From Devosia crocina (GTDB lineage Bacteria > Pseudomonadota > Alphaproteobacteria > Rhizobiales > Devosiaceae), in contig NZ_FPCK01000001.1 of the NCBI RefSeq assembly GCF_900116545.1, forward strand, positions 558,001-622,000: a stretch of DNA of 64,000 bases. The letters run 5' to 3'. Shown piece by piece: positions 16,850 through 25,541 of this stretch (its first letter is position 1; every line of letters begins with the position of its first letter). Both the position numbers and the translations under genes were made by a program. A model generated the notes under the pieces. That model was not told the DNA's origin. It saw nothing but the letters and a program-made list of their open reading frames with translations, and searched no databases.

Positions 16850-18136
16850 TCAGGTGCCGCGGGTCAGCGCGTCCGCCATTCCGGCAACGAGATCGCTCGC
16901 GCCCTGTTCGACGGATTTGGCGCCGAACGCCACTTCCTCCGAGATCGTGCCGAGCACGGTCGTCGCTTCGCCTGCACCCATTGGGGGTGCCGGGGGCAGG
17001 GGGCCGACGAGCTCTGCAATGGCATCGAGATAGGCCAAGGCCGCCTGGGAGGCTGCGTCGAGATCCGGTGCGATGGCAGCGCGTGTTGCCGGGTCCTCGG
17101 GCGCGCCACGTTCCACGCCCAGAATTTGCATGGCTTCTGGGTTGTTGAGGAAGAAGTCGAGAAAACGTCCTGCCAGTTCGGGATTTCTCGTTTGCGCGCT
17201 GACGCTGAAATACATCGAGGGCTTGAGGTATTGCCCCGGCTGGCCGCCTGGCAGAACGGGCAAGCTTACCATGTCGAGCTGGTCCTGATTGGAATTCTGG
17301 TAGGATACCAGTTGGTTGGATTGGGCAATGCCGGAGGCTGCCCGGCCCGTCGTGACAAGGCTCGTATCGACATTGCCTTGGGAGAGGGCTTGCACATCGG
17401 CGGGAGCGCATGCGCCCGAGGTGCGCATCTCTGCCCAAAGCGTGAACCAGGCCAGGGCGTCGTCGACCTCGAAACCCAGTCCGCCTTCAGACGAATATTG
17501 CGCTTTGCCACGCTGCCGCAGATAGGTTTCGAACGAGATTTCATGCCCGCTGGCATCTTGGGTGCCATAATATGCTGAGCGCGGGGTCTTGCTGGTCAGC
17601 TCGGCACAGATTTCGCCGAACTCTTCCCAGCTCGTGCCAATCTTTGGGGGAGTGATGCCAGCCTCCTCGAACGCAGTCTGGTTCAGGATCAGTCCACCCG
17701 TATTGGCGCCAAGGCTGATCCCATAAACCTTGCCGTCCACCCGGCCGATTTCGATCCGCTCATCCGGCCAGTTGGAAAGATCGATGGCGGAGCCGATCAG
17801 TTCATCAAGCGGCAGCAGCACATTGCGTCCGGCATATTCGAAGATATAGCGGTAATCCATCTGGATCACGTCCGGCGGATTTCCTCCTGCCGTCTGCGTG
17901 GCAAGCCAAGTCCAGTAATCGCCTCCACCGGGCAGAGATTGTCCGGCGATCAAAACTCCTGGATTGGCCTCTTCAAAGAGATCAATCACGCGGAAAGTGC
18001 GATCGCTGCGCTCATTGTTGCCCCACCAGCTTAGCTGCAGGGTCTCGTTCTGTGCGAACGCACCTCGGGGCAGCAGCATCGCAGCCAAAGCCGCCGAACT
18101 CGCTCCCGTAAAGGCACGGCGTGTCAGTTTCACCAT
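16850..18136 (-). CDS. ABC sugar transporter substrate-binding protein (CUT1 type), without adjacent permease
   Basis: A family 1 extracellular solute-binding protein of about 428 residues. The N-terminus has a twin-arginine-like signal (TRRAF, then an alanine-rich hydrophobic stretch and cleavage near AFAQ). The mature part begins LQLSWWGNNERSDR and continues with the DVIQMDYRYI and TSWEEFGEIC patterns common in CUT1 oligosaccharide-binding proteins. I prefer ATG 18136, because AGGAGG lies too close to the upstream ATG at 18142. No permease or ATPase gene is adjacent: the next gene is the Gfo/Idh oxidoreductase. It must use membrane parts encoded elsewhere, or the operon has lost them. Confidence 0.88.
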   Translation of the reverse strand: MVKLTRRAFTGASSAALAAMLLPRGAFAQNETLQLSWWGNNERSDRTFRVIDLFEEANPGVLIAGQSLPGGGDYWTWLATQTAGGNPPDVIQMDYRYIFEYAGRNVLLPLDELIGSAIDLSNWPDERIEIGRVDGKVYGISLGANTGGLILNQTAFEEAGITPPKIGTSWEEFGEICAELTSKTPRSAYYGTQDASGHEISFETYLRQRGKAQYSSEGGLGFEVDDALAWFTLWAEMRTSGACAPADVQALSQGNVDTSLVTTGRAASGIAQSNQLVSYQNSNQDQLDMVSLPVLPGGQPGQYLKPSMYFSVSAQTRNPELAGRFLDFFLNNPEAMQILGVERGAPEDPATRAAIAPDLDAASQAALAYLDAIAELVGPLPPAPPMGAGEATTVLGTISEEVAFGAKSVEQGASDLVAGMADALTRGT

Positions 18137-18156
18137 CGTCATCTCCTCCTCTTTGA

Positions 18157-18174
18157 AATCTGGTATATCAGATT
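18157..18174. promoter_or_regulatory. Candidate GntR operator 3 (upstream of binding protein)
   Basis: Near-perfect 18-base palindrome AATCTGGTATATCAGATT, 20 bases upstream of the binding-protein start and just behind its ribosome site. It shares the TGRTATATCA core with the sites at 13720 and 14504, suggesting one regulator covers all three transcription units. Confidence 0.6.
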
Positions 18175-18232
18175 GTCAGGTGGAGTGAATAGTGGATGAC
18201 TGGCTGGTTGCGTTTGTTGCAGACACCTCGTC

Positions 18233-20059
18233 TCACGCGTTGGGCGATGCAACAAGGGTAAGCACGATGGGGACCTGGGCGAAATTGGCGCGCTCGAGCA
18301 GTGTCAAAGACCGCAATAGGCTGCGCTGGGGGGTGAGTGCGTGGCGCACAAGGACTAGAACGGCGTCGGCATAGCGGAGGAGATAGGCGCCATCGGCTGC
18401 AAGGCTGACAGAGGGGGTGTCGACGAGGATGATGTCATAGTGGCGTCGCGCCGTGTCCATCAGCGCCGCAAACCCCCTGCCGGCGAGGAGCCGCTCCGCC
18501 CCGTTCTCCTTTCCCGCTGCGCCCAGGATAGTCCAGGCGCCGCTCATCGGGTCAGCCGTTACCAGCGGCTTCTGGGCGCCTCCGCCCTCATCGCCGAGCA
18601 GGAAATCGACGAGGCCACCGTGGCCGGTTTCACCCAGATGCCGGTGCAGTTCAGGGGTCCTGAGATCGGCCTCAACCAGGATCACGCGCTTTCCGGCCTG
18701 CGCATAGGTGCGAGCCAGGGCAAGAGCAGAGGTCGTCTTGCCTTCGCGCGGCATGGCCGAAGTCACCAAGATCACCTTGCCCGCAATCACGCCCTGACCG
18801 CTGCCGAGCGTTTGGTCGAGCCCAAGCTGCAGGTGTCGCATGGCTTCGGCGAAAGGAGCGCGCGGAGCAAGAACGACGCTATCGGCAAGGCTTGCGGCGC
18901 CTGTTGGCGCCATCTTTTCTATGGGCACGCTCGTCAGCACCGGATGACCCGTTGTCGCTTCCATCTGCTCCTGAGAGGTGAATCCGCCGGTCAGCGCATC
19001 ATTTGCAAAGGCGGAGCCAACGCCGATCCCGAGGCACGCCACAAAGGCGAGCGCAAGGAGCAGCCGCCGGCTTGGCGAAGAAGGTGTTGAGGGAAGTGCG
19101 GCGGCGGCGATGATGCGGCTGTCGGCAATCTGCAGTTCCGCGTCGAGCCGCAATTCATTGGTGCGCTTGAGAAGCTGCCGGTAATTGCTTTGCGCTAGCT
19201 CCACGCTTTCCTGCAGCGCGAAGAAGCTCGCCAGCATGGTTGGCGGCAAATCCGTCGCAACGATCGCTTCGCCCGCGCCCGTATCCTGCTGTCCTATGCT
19301 GTCGGAAGAAACCAGCTCGCCGTGGAATCCGCCGGCTGTCGCTTGAGCCGCGTCCGGCCGTTCTTCCCTCTCTGCCGCCAGCGGCAGCGTACGGTGCAAA
19401 AAGATATCGAGCGCTGCCTTGCTGCTGTTGAGATCTGAGGCAGCCTGCGAGAGGCGCGCCTCGAGCAGCGTCAGTGTCATGCGTATGCCGCGTTCTTTGT
19501 CTTCGGTCTGGAGCGCGATATGGGCTTCGGCCACGGCATTGGCCATCCGGGCTGCCAGCTGTGGCGCATCCGCAGTTGCATTGACCGCGATCACATAGGT
19601 CAGGCCGCGCCGCTGAACCAAGAGGGCGCTCCGAAGCCGTTCAATTGCTGTGTCTCGTTTTTCGGCCTCGGTCGGGGCTACTCCTGGTCCAACACCAAAA
19701 ATGGCGCTTAGGCGCTGGCCCCAGCCCGGCATAGGCTGAAAGGACGGATCTCTCTGAAGGTCGCTGCGTTCGAGAGCCTCAAGCATGATTGGCTGGGAGC
19801 GCAGGATCTCCACTTCGCTTTCCACGCGTGCATTGTCCCAGCCTGCCGAGGGCTGCACTCGCCCGCCATCGAGGACATCTCTTCCAGCCGTGTCTACCAG
19901 GATCAGGGCAGACGCGGTATAGCGCAGCGGCATGGCAGAGATCGCTCCGGCTGCAACGACCATGCCTGCAGAGGCCACGATCAGGATCAGCCAGATCTTG
20001 CGGCGCAGCAGGTCCAAAACGGCGCGAAGATCGATCTGTTCCTCGTCCAAGGCCTGCAC
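18233..20059 (-). CDS. Polysaccharide co-polymerase / BY-kinase-like protein (Wzc/ExoP type)
   Basis: A 608-residue inner-membrane protein controlling exopolysaccharide chain length and export. It has an N-terminal Wzz domain with a first membrane helix (about 22-42), a periplasmic coiled-coil part (about 180-310), a second helix (about 332-352) and a cytoplasmic P-loop ATPase domain. Walker A is MPREGKTT (436-443), Walker A' is VILVEADLR (459-467) and Walker B is IILVDT (543-548). There is no C-terminal tyrosine cluster; the last tyrosine is near 563, so classical autophosphorylation is doubtful. It is transcribed away from the rest of the cluster and divergent from the initiating sugar transferase gene. 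Confidence 0.9.
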   Translation of the reverse strand: MQALDEEQIDLRAVLDLLRRKIWLILIVASAGMVVAAGAISAMPLRYTASALILVDTAGRDVLDGGRVQPSAGWDNARVESEVEILRSQPIMLEALERSDLQRDPSFQPMPGWGQRLSAIFGVGPGVAPTEAEKRDTAIERLRSALLVQRRGLTYVIAVNATADAPQLAARMANAVAEAHIALQTEDKERGIRMTLTLLEARLSQAASDLNSSKAALDIFLHRTLPLAAEREERPDAAQATAGGFHGELVSSDSIGQQDTGAGEAIVATDLPPTMLASFFALQESVELAQSNYRQLLKRTNELRLDAELQIADSRIIAAAALPSTPSSPSRRLLLALAFVACLGIGVGSAFANDALTGGFTSQEQMEATTGHPVLTSVPIEKMAPTGAASLADSVVLAPRAPFAEAMRHLQLGLDQTLGSGQGVIAGKVILVTSAMPREGKTTSALALARTYAQAGKRVILVEADLRTPELHRHLGETGHGGLVDFLLGDEGGGAQKPLVTADPMSGAWTILGAAGKENGAERLLAGRGFAALMDTARRHYDIILVDTPSVSLAADGAYLLRYADAVLVLVRHALTPQRSLLRSLTLLERANFAQVPIVLTLVASPNA

Positions 20060-20288
20060 TTCTGCCTCCCCCGCAACGCATCAGCTCATCCGCACCAATG
20101 CTTACGCGCGTAATGAAGTCTTCGCCGGCACAGGCGTGCGCAGGCCTCTTGAAGAGGCAATTGTCAGCCGCTCGGTTTACTTGGTTCGGCGGTAATTATC
20201 TCGCTTGTGAAGCTCAGTATAACTATGTAAGAGAAATTAGGAATAGTTAATTTTCGATTAAGCTTCTGTTTCACCTCCGAGGTGCGAA

Positions 20289-21053
20289 GTGTCGGAACTG
20301 AGCCTGAAGTATTCCGGATCTCTCCTGTCCACGATAGACTCTGCCCAGGCGAAGTCATCATCCCCTCCGAGGCAACTGGACGGGCTGGGTGGTTTGCCGA
20401 TTTGCTGGAGTGGAGCCGCACCCAGCATGCCGGCCAAGACTTGGGTGCGACAGGTTCAACTGGGCCTCAAGCGACTGTTCGATATGTTCGCAGCCACGCT
20501 CGCGCTGATCGTGCTTTTGCCTCTGATGCTCTCAGTCGGGGCCCTGATCCGGATCGGTGACGGTGGCCCCGTCCTCTTCCGGCAGAAACGCGTCGGGCAG
20601 GGCGGGCGCGTTTTCGAGGCGCTGAAATTCCGCTCCATGCACGCAGCAGCCGGCGACCCCTCAGGCATGATCGAAGCCGTTGTCAATGACGGGAGGGTAA
20701 CGCCTCTGGGCCGATTTCTTCGTCGGTCGGGCATCGACGAACTGCCGCAGCTTTGGAATATTCTGATCGGGGACATGTCGCTGGTGGGGCCGCGTCCGCA
20801 TGTGCCCGGCATGCGCGCGGCGGGCGTCGTCTACGAGGATCTGGTCCACGGCTACGCGTTCCGCACCAGCATGCGTCCCGGGCTCACCGGCTGGGCCCAG
20901 TGCCATGGCCTGCGCGGTTCAACCGTCGACCGCCACAAGTCGATCGCACGTATCGCCCATGACTTTGCCTATATCCAGAATTTCTCACTTCTCCTGGACA
21001 TGAAGATATTGGCGATCACCGCGCGCAGAGAGTTTTTCAAGTTTTCGGAATAG
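20289..21053 (+). CDS. Initiating sugar-phosphate transferase (ExoY/bacterial sugar transferase family)
   Basis: A 254-residue polyprenyl-phosphate sugar transferase that links the first sugar-1-phosphate to undecaprenyl phosphate. Marks are KRLFDM followed by one membrane segment (about 65-90), the LFRQKRVG motif, LKFRSM, RSGIDELPQLWN and SLVGPRPH, and RPGLTGWAQ. It has only one membrane helix, so it belongs to the short ExoY/PssA class. The start is taken as GTG 20289 with a GAGG about seven bases upstream; an internal ATG at 20427 would remove an unconserved 46-residue tail. First gene of the rightward exopolysaccharide run. Confidence 0.9.
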   Translation: MSELSLKYSGSLLSTIDSAQAKSSSPPRQLDGLGGLPICWSGAAPSMPAKTWVRQVQLGLKRLFDMFAATLALIVLLPLMLSVGALIRIGDGGPVLFRQKRVGQGGRVFEALKFRSMHAAAGDPSGMIEAVVNDGRVTPLGRFLRRSGIDELPQLWNILIGDMSLVGPRPHVPGMRAAGVVYEDLVHGYAFRTSMRPGLTGWAQCHGLRGSTVDRHKSIARIAHDFAYIQNFSLLLDMKILAITARREFFKFSE

Positions 21054-21088
21054 TAAGTACAAAATAATCTATTGTAGGGGAGGTGCAT

Positions 21089-21220
21089 GTGTTCACATTG
21101 AAGCGCGTTCGTAAGACGAAGTCTCTTCTGCCAAGGCCAAACATTGTTGCCGTGGCGCTCAAGGCCAAGCTGTCGGCGGTGCAGTCCGCTCCCTTCTGGA
21201 CGGCGCGCTCCCGCCATTGA
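21089..21220 (+). CDS. Possible 43-aa basic peptide coupled to the WecB/TagA gene
   Basis: A short frame starting with GTG 21089, five bases after an excellent ribosome site GGGGAGG (21077-21083). It encodes 43 residues, rich in Lys and Arg near the start (FTLKRVRKTKSLLPRP). Its stop TGA overlaps the TTG start of the next gene (TTGA), the arrangement of translational coupling. No family is recognised. It may be a leader peptide that delivers ribosomes to the weakly signalled next gene, or a real small protein. Confidence 0.45.
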   Translation: MFTLKRVRKTKSLLPRPNIVAVALKAKLSAVQSAPFWTARSRH

Positions 21221-22026
21221 GCAAAGCTTTTACGATGTCTTGTCCCTCCGCCTTCTCTCTCTTCGGCATTCCCGTTGCCGTTACGTCCCTGCAGGATCTC
21301 GCCAGCCGCATCGAGAGCTGGCGCGGCTCCTCAAGAACGCACGTTGTTTGTTTCAGCGATGCCCATGGCCTGGTGCGCGGTCACGACGAGCCCGGCATGG
21401 CCGAGGCGTTGACACAAGCCGATATCGTCGCGCCCGACGGGCAGCCGCTGGTTTGGGCCGGGAGGCTGCTCTTCGGCGTGGCGGCGGAACGCGTGGCAGG
21501 TCCGGATTTCCTGGCTTATCTCGCTTCCCGTTCGGCCGGAACCGGGCTGCGGCACTATTTCTTTGGCGGACGTCCCGGTGTCGCCGAACTGCTCGCCGCC
21601 CGGTTGCTGGTGCGCTATCCCGGCATCGAGATCGTCGGCACCGATGCGCGGCCCATGGGCATTTCGACGCCGGCCGAAACGGCGGCACAGCTGGCCCGGA
21701 TCAATGCTGCACGGCCCGACATCGTCTGGATCGGCCTCGGAGCCCCCAAGCAGGAAATCTGGATGCATCGGCATCGCGACCAGTTGCCGGGGCTCACCCT
21801 ATGCGGCGTTGGCGCGGCCTTTGATTTCCACGCGGGCCTCAAGCCACGGGCCCCCCGCTGGATGCGCGAGCATGGCCTTGAATGGCTGTTCCGCGCCTTG
21901 AGCGAACCGCGCCGGTTGGGCCCGCGCTATGCCGTTGTCATCCCGCGCTTCATTTTCCTTCTCCTGCGGCAGGCCCTTGCCATGCGCCGCAGCGGTGCCA
22001 TGCGCTTCTCCACGAAACGATCGTGA
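21217..22026 (+). CDS. WecB/TagA/CpsF family glycosyltransferase
   Basis: A 269-residue GT26-family enzyme that adds a sugar (N-acetylmannosaminuronic acid, glucose or similar) to a lipid-linked acceptor. Signatures include FSDAHGLVRGH, the catalytic-type VAPDGQPLVWAG, RVAGPDF, the FFGG loop and VWIGLGAPKQEIWM near the middle. TTG 21217 overlaps the stop of the preceding short frame and is the chosen start; ATG 21235 is the alternative. Neither has a strong ribosome site of its own, which supports coupling. Cytoplasmic, membrane-associated step in repeat-unit assembly. Confidence 0.9.
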   Translation: MSKAFTMSCPSAFSLFGIPVAVTSLQDLASRIESWRGSSRTHVVCFSDAHGLVRGHDEPGMAEALTQADIVAPDGQPLVWAGRLLFGVAAERVAGPDFLAYLASRSAGTGLRHYFFGGRPGVAELLAARLLVRYPGIEIVGTDARPMGISTPAETAAQLARINAARPDIVWIGLGAPKQEIWMHRHRDQLPGLTLCGVGAAFDFHAGLKPRAPRWMREHGLEWLFRALSEPRRLGPRYAVVIPRFIFLLLRQALAMRRSGAMRFSTKRS

Positions 22027-22034
22027 GCGGCGCC

Positions 22035-23138
22035 ATGCGGATCGGGCTCTTTTTCTGGTCTCTGGAACTCGGCGGCGTCGAGCACATGATGGTCGAACTT
22101 GCCCGCGCCCTTGTCGAGCGCGGCCATAGCGTCACCCTGATCCTCGCGCGTGCCGCCAGGCCCGACGAATACCTGCCCGATCCGCGCATCGGCATTGTCC
22201 GTCTCGGCTGCGCCACCACCCCGCGAACCATCCTGAAACTGGCAGTGCACCTGAGCTCCCTGCGCTACGACCTGCTCTATACCGCCATGCCCACCACCAA
22301 TATCGCGGCCATTGCGGCAATTTCACTTGCCCGTGTGCCGACAAAGCTGGTGATTTCCGAGCGGTCCAATCCAGTTTTGGAGGCGCGCCACGCCCCCACC
22401 TGGCGTTACCGGGCGGCTTTCACCCTGCAGCCGTTTGTGTATCCGTTGGCCGATGCGATCGTCGCCGTCTCCGCGGGCCTCGCCGATGCCCTGGCAAAGA
22501 GCGCACGCCTGTCCCGCGACACGATCCGGGTCATCTATAATCCTGCTTTTTGCGACGACGCCGGGAATAAGGATCGTCCCGCGCTCCACCCCTGGCTGCT
22601 TGACAAGGACAGGCCCGTCATACTCGCTGCCGGCCGCCTCATGGCGCAAAAGGATTTTGCAACGCTGATCCGCGCTTTTGCGCTGGTGCGGGCTCAGCGC
22701 CCGGCGCGGCTGATCATTCTTGGCGAAGGACCAGAGCGGCCACGGTTAGAGGCTCTCCTTGATGAACTCGGCCTTGAAAGCGATGTCGCCATGCCCGGCT
22801 ACCGTTCTGATATCCGGCCCTTCCTGGCCGAGGCCGATGTTTTCGCGCTCACCTCCATCTGGGAAGGCTTTGGCAATGTGCTGGTCGAAGCGCTCGGCGC
22901 TGGCTGCAGCATCGTTTCCACCGATTGCCCCGATGGACCCGCAGAAATCCTCGCCGATGGCCGCTATGGCACCCTTGTGGCCGTGGGCGATGAAGCAGGC
23001 CTCTGCTCGGCCTTGATCCGGGCCCTCGATCGACCTTTTGATCCCCAGGAGCAGCGGCAAAGGGCGCGGCATTTTTCGGTTGCGCGTTCCGCCGACGCCT
23101 ACGAAACGCTGTTTCAGCACCTTGTGGGAGCGCGATGA
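22035..23138 (+). CDS. GT4-family glycosyltransferase
   Basis: A 367-residue retaining glycosyltransferase with the GT-B fold. It opens with LFFWSLELGGVEHMMVELARAL, in which the GGVE loop precedes the first helix. The C-terminal half has VILAAGRLMAQKDF and the nucleotide-sugar EX7E motif EGFGNVLVE. It resembles GT4 enzymes of exopolysaccharide and lipopolysaccharide clusters; donor and linkage are unknown. ATG 22035 is chosen, with a GTG at 22023 overlapping the preceding stop as alternative. Confidence 0.88.
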   Translation: MRIGLFFWSLELGGVEHMMVELARALVERGHSVTLILARAARPDEYLPDPRIGIVRLGCATTPRTILKLAVHLSSLRYDLLYTAMPTTNIAAIAAISLARVPTKLVISERSNPVLEARHAPTWRYRAAFTLQPFVYPLADAIVAVSAGLADALAKSARLSRDTIRVIYNPAFCDDAGNKDRPALHPWLLDKDRPVILAAGRLMAQKDFATLIRAFALVRAQRPARLIILGEGPERPRLEALLDELGLESDVAMPGYRSDIRPFLAEADVFALTSIWEGFGNVLVEALGAGCSIVSTDCPDGPAEILADGRYGTLVAVGDEAGLCSALIRALDRPFDPQEQRQRARHFSVARSADAYETLFQHLVGAR

Positions 23139-23139
23139 G

Positions 23140-24381
23140 GTGGTCCGGCGCCCCGTCCGCCTCTATGTTTTCAGCCTTGCCGCCATGCTGGTGCCTGCGC
23201 TCGCCCAGTTCGTTCTGTTCGCGATTTATGCCCGCGTACTGGGGCTTGAGGCCTATGGTGTTTATGTGGCGCTCCTCAGTTGGGCGCCGCTCTGCTTCGA
23301 GCTGGTCGGCTGGGGTGCGGGAGATTACCTCGTCAAGCGGACGACCCAGAATCCCCTCAGCTTTTCCGCAGCCCGCGCCCATATGCGGAAGATGCTCGGT
23401 CTGACCATTCTTCCCGCGGCCGCGCTTTTTGCGCTCGCCACCGCGCTGGTGATCGGCGACCGGATCAGCCCCGCCATCATCTTTGCGATCGGCCTTTGCG
23501 AGCTCGGCGGTTTGCGGCTCATCGTCAATGCCGAACAGAGCGCCCTCGCCTTGGGGCGCCTCAGTCATGCCAATCGCTTCCGTCTGATGCAGGCCCTGCC
23601 GCGCTTGCCGGCCGTTCTCCTTGCCCTACACTTGGGCTTTATCTCGCTCGAAGCCCTGGCTCTCGCAAGTGCCGCAGGTCTTCTCGTCACAGGCTTGGCT
23701 GCAGCAAGCATCGCAGCAAAACTCTATCCGCCCGCCCCGTCCGGGGCCTTGCTGGCCGAGGGTCTACGTGACGGCACCTGGTTCATGGGCAGCCAGATGG
23801 TGCGGGCAGGCCAGCACAATGTGGATCGCGTGGTGCTGAGCGCCCTTGTCGATCCTGCGACCCTGGCGCTTTATGGCGTGGCCCAGCGCTTCGTGCAGAT
23901 GGGGCTCTTGCCACTTCAGGCCGTATTGCGTCTCACCTATCCGCGCTTCTTCGCCGAGGGCAGGGGCGGCATGGCCCCCACGCTGCGATTTGCCCTCATC
24001 ATCCTGCCGGTCGTGCTTCTGGTGGCGATAGCGTCAGCAGGTGGCCTCCTGGTCGGCGGCATGGCTATTCCGCTTCTTCTCGGCGCCCAGTTCGGGCAGG
24101 CAACGCTTTATCTCGCCCATCTGGCACCGATACTCGTCCTTTTTGCGCTGCAGTCGCTGACCGCCGACGCGCTGTCGGGAGCCGGTTATCTCCGGGCTCG
24201 CACCCTGCTGATCGCACTTGGTGTGGGCCTGCAGGCACTGGGCTTCCTGCTCTGGCATGAGGGCCTTGAGATCGTTCTTGCAAGCTATGCCGGGCTTGCT
24301 GCATCGGTGCTGCTCACCGTCTCGACGGTGCTTTTGATCGTCCGGGCTGAAAGCCGCAGGCGCCTGGTCGTGCCGGCATGA
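23140..24381 (+). CDS. Wzx-like oligosaccharide flippase
   Basis: A membrane protein of about 413 residues with roughly 12 hydrophobic helices spread along its length, of the polysaccharide biosynthesis (MOP/RfbX) type. It starts at GTG 23140, one base after the preceding stop, with the family-like N-terminus YVFSLAAMLVPALAQFVLFAIYARVLG. It would turn the lipid-linked repeat unit to the periplasmic face. The stop overlaps the next gene by four bases (ATGA). Its presence together with a Wzy-like protein shows a Wzx/Wzy-dependent pathway. Confidence 0.85.
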   Translation: MVRRPVRLYVFSLAAMLVPALAQFVLFAIYARVLGLEAYGVYVALLSWAPLCFELVGWGAGDYLVKRTTQNPLSFSAARAHMRKMLGLTILPAAALFALATALVIGDRISPAIIFAIGLCELGGLRLIVNAEQSALALGRLSHANRFRLMQALPRLPAVLLALHLGFISLEALALASAAGLLVTGLAAASIAAKLYPPAPSGALLAEGLRDGTWFMGSQMVRAGQHNVDRVVLSALVDPATLALYGVAQRFVQMGLLPLQAVLRLTYPRFFAEGRGGMAPTLRFALIILPVVLLVAIASAGGLLVGGMAIPLLLGAQFGQATLYLAHLAPILVLFALQSLTADALSGAGYLRARTLLIALGVGLQALGFLLWHEGLEIVLASYAGLAASVLLTVSTVLLIVRAESRRRLVVPA

Positions 24382-25400
24382 TCCCGGGCGGCACCACACG
24401 CCTTCCCTGGCTCGATTGCGCCAAAGGGCTCGGGATCGTCCTTGTCGTGTGGGGCCACGTTCTGGCCTTTTCCGGCTGGCCACTCGCCGAGCAGTTGAAG
24501 GGCTTCATCTATGCCTTCCATATACCGCTCTTTTTCCTTCTTGCCGGTATGACTTTGCATGGAAGGCCAATTGCAGCCTTTGCCATGCGCAAGCTCACCG
24601 CGCTGCTGCTGCCCTATCTTGGCTTTTTGGTGCTCCTGGGCCTACCCGCCCTTGCCGTATCGGCGCTCCATGGTCCCGTGCCGGCGCTTGGCATCGACCG
24701 CTGGTCCATACTCCTGGCCAAGCTCGTCCTTGGCGGCAGTGTTTTGAGCGGCATGTTCGGCACGTTCTGGTTCGTTCCCTGCCTTTTCGGCGGACTTGTT
24801 CTGGCCCAGGCCGCGCTCCACATGGGGTCTCCCGCGCGACACATCTTTGTGGGCTTCCTCGTTATCGGCGCCTATGCGCTTCCGGCTCTGCTGCCTGAAG
24901 CCACCATGGTGCTGGGGGTGGGCAGCATGCCCATGGCGGCGGTCCTCATTCTCGTTGGTTTCTGGGCACAGCGCAGAGGAGCACTCAACCCCCTGTGGAT
25001 CGCGCTTTCGGCACTGGTCCTGGTGCCGCTCGCCCTCCTCATGCCGCCGCATACCGACATGAAATTCGGAGATTTCGGTGTCCCCCTGCTGGGGGTCGCC
25101 ACCGCCATCGGACTTGCCTTCGCCACCATGCTGCTTGCGCGCCTCGGCCTTGGCGTCCCGCCCCTTCGGGTTGTGCTCGCCTTTGCTGGCCATAGGTCGC
25201 TGACCATCATGTATCTGCATCAGGCCGTTCATCTTGGCCTGCGCCTTGCGGGCGTTGAAAGCGAGCCGATCCTGATCCTTCTGGCGCTTCTCGTCCCGGC
25301 ACTGCTCCATGACGCCTTCCTGAGTGCTCGGCATCGCGCAAGGTCCCTCGCTGCGCCTTTCCTGCCGCTGCACGCCCGCGTGACCGGACCGGTACCGTAG
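24378..25400 (+). CDS. Acyltransferase 3 family membrane protein (sugar O-acyl modification)
   Basis: A 340-residue integral membrane protein with about ten helices. The N-terminal pattern WLDCAKGLGIVLVVWGH, followed by YAFHIPLFFLLAG, is the acyltransferase-3 signature; the histidine in GHVLAF and the FHIPLFF stretch belong to the active site. ExoZ- and OafA-type relatives acetylate or acylate sugars of surface polysaccharides. ATG 24378 overlaps the flippase stop. An SGNH hydrolase gene two frames on could act on the same ester groups. Confidence 0.87.
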   Translation: MIPGGTTRLPWLDCAKGLGIVLVVWGHVLAFSGWPLAEQLKGFIYAFHIPLFFLLAGMTLHGRPIAAFAMRKLTALLLPYLGFLVLLGLPALAVSALHGPVPALGIDRWSILLAKLVLGGSVLSGMFGTFWFVPCLFGGLVLAQAALHMGSPARHIFVGFLVIGAYALPALLPEATMVLGVGSMPMAAVLILVGFWAQRRGALNPLWIALSALVLVPLALLMPPHTDMKFGDFGVPLLGVATAIGLAFATMLLARLGLGVPPLRVVLAFAGHRSLTIMYLHQAVHLGLRLAGVESEPILILLALLVPALLHDAFLSARHRARSLAAPFLPLHARVTGPVP

Positions 25401-25475
25401 GGTCCAACCGCGCAACTATCCCCGGCTTGCCGACCCCCTCCTAAAATTGGTTTCCGACGAAATCAGGAGGATGTC

Positions 25476-25541
25476 ATGCCTTTCGCACCCGGTGCAGGTG
25501 TTCAAGCCTATTCCATCTTTTCCTCTTCTGGAGCGAGCTGA
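25476..25541 (+). CDS. Possible 21-aa peptide, first of three coupled frames
   Basis: A very short frame with a near-ideal ribosome site AGGAGG (25465-25470), five bases from ATG 25476. The peptide begins MPFAPGAGVQAYSIF and ends in serines and glycine. Its stop TGA shares a base with the next ATG (TGATG). The strong initiation signal in front of such a short frame suggests real translation, either as leader or as a small product. No homologue is recognised. Confidence 0.45.
   Translation: MPFAPGAGVQAYSIFSSSGAS

Noticed and set aside
20221..20247. Short inverted repeat AACTAT/ATAGTT in the divergent wzc/exoY promoter region
   Set aside because: Only 6-bp arms in AT-rich DNA; expected by chance.
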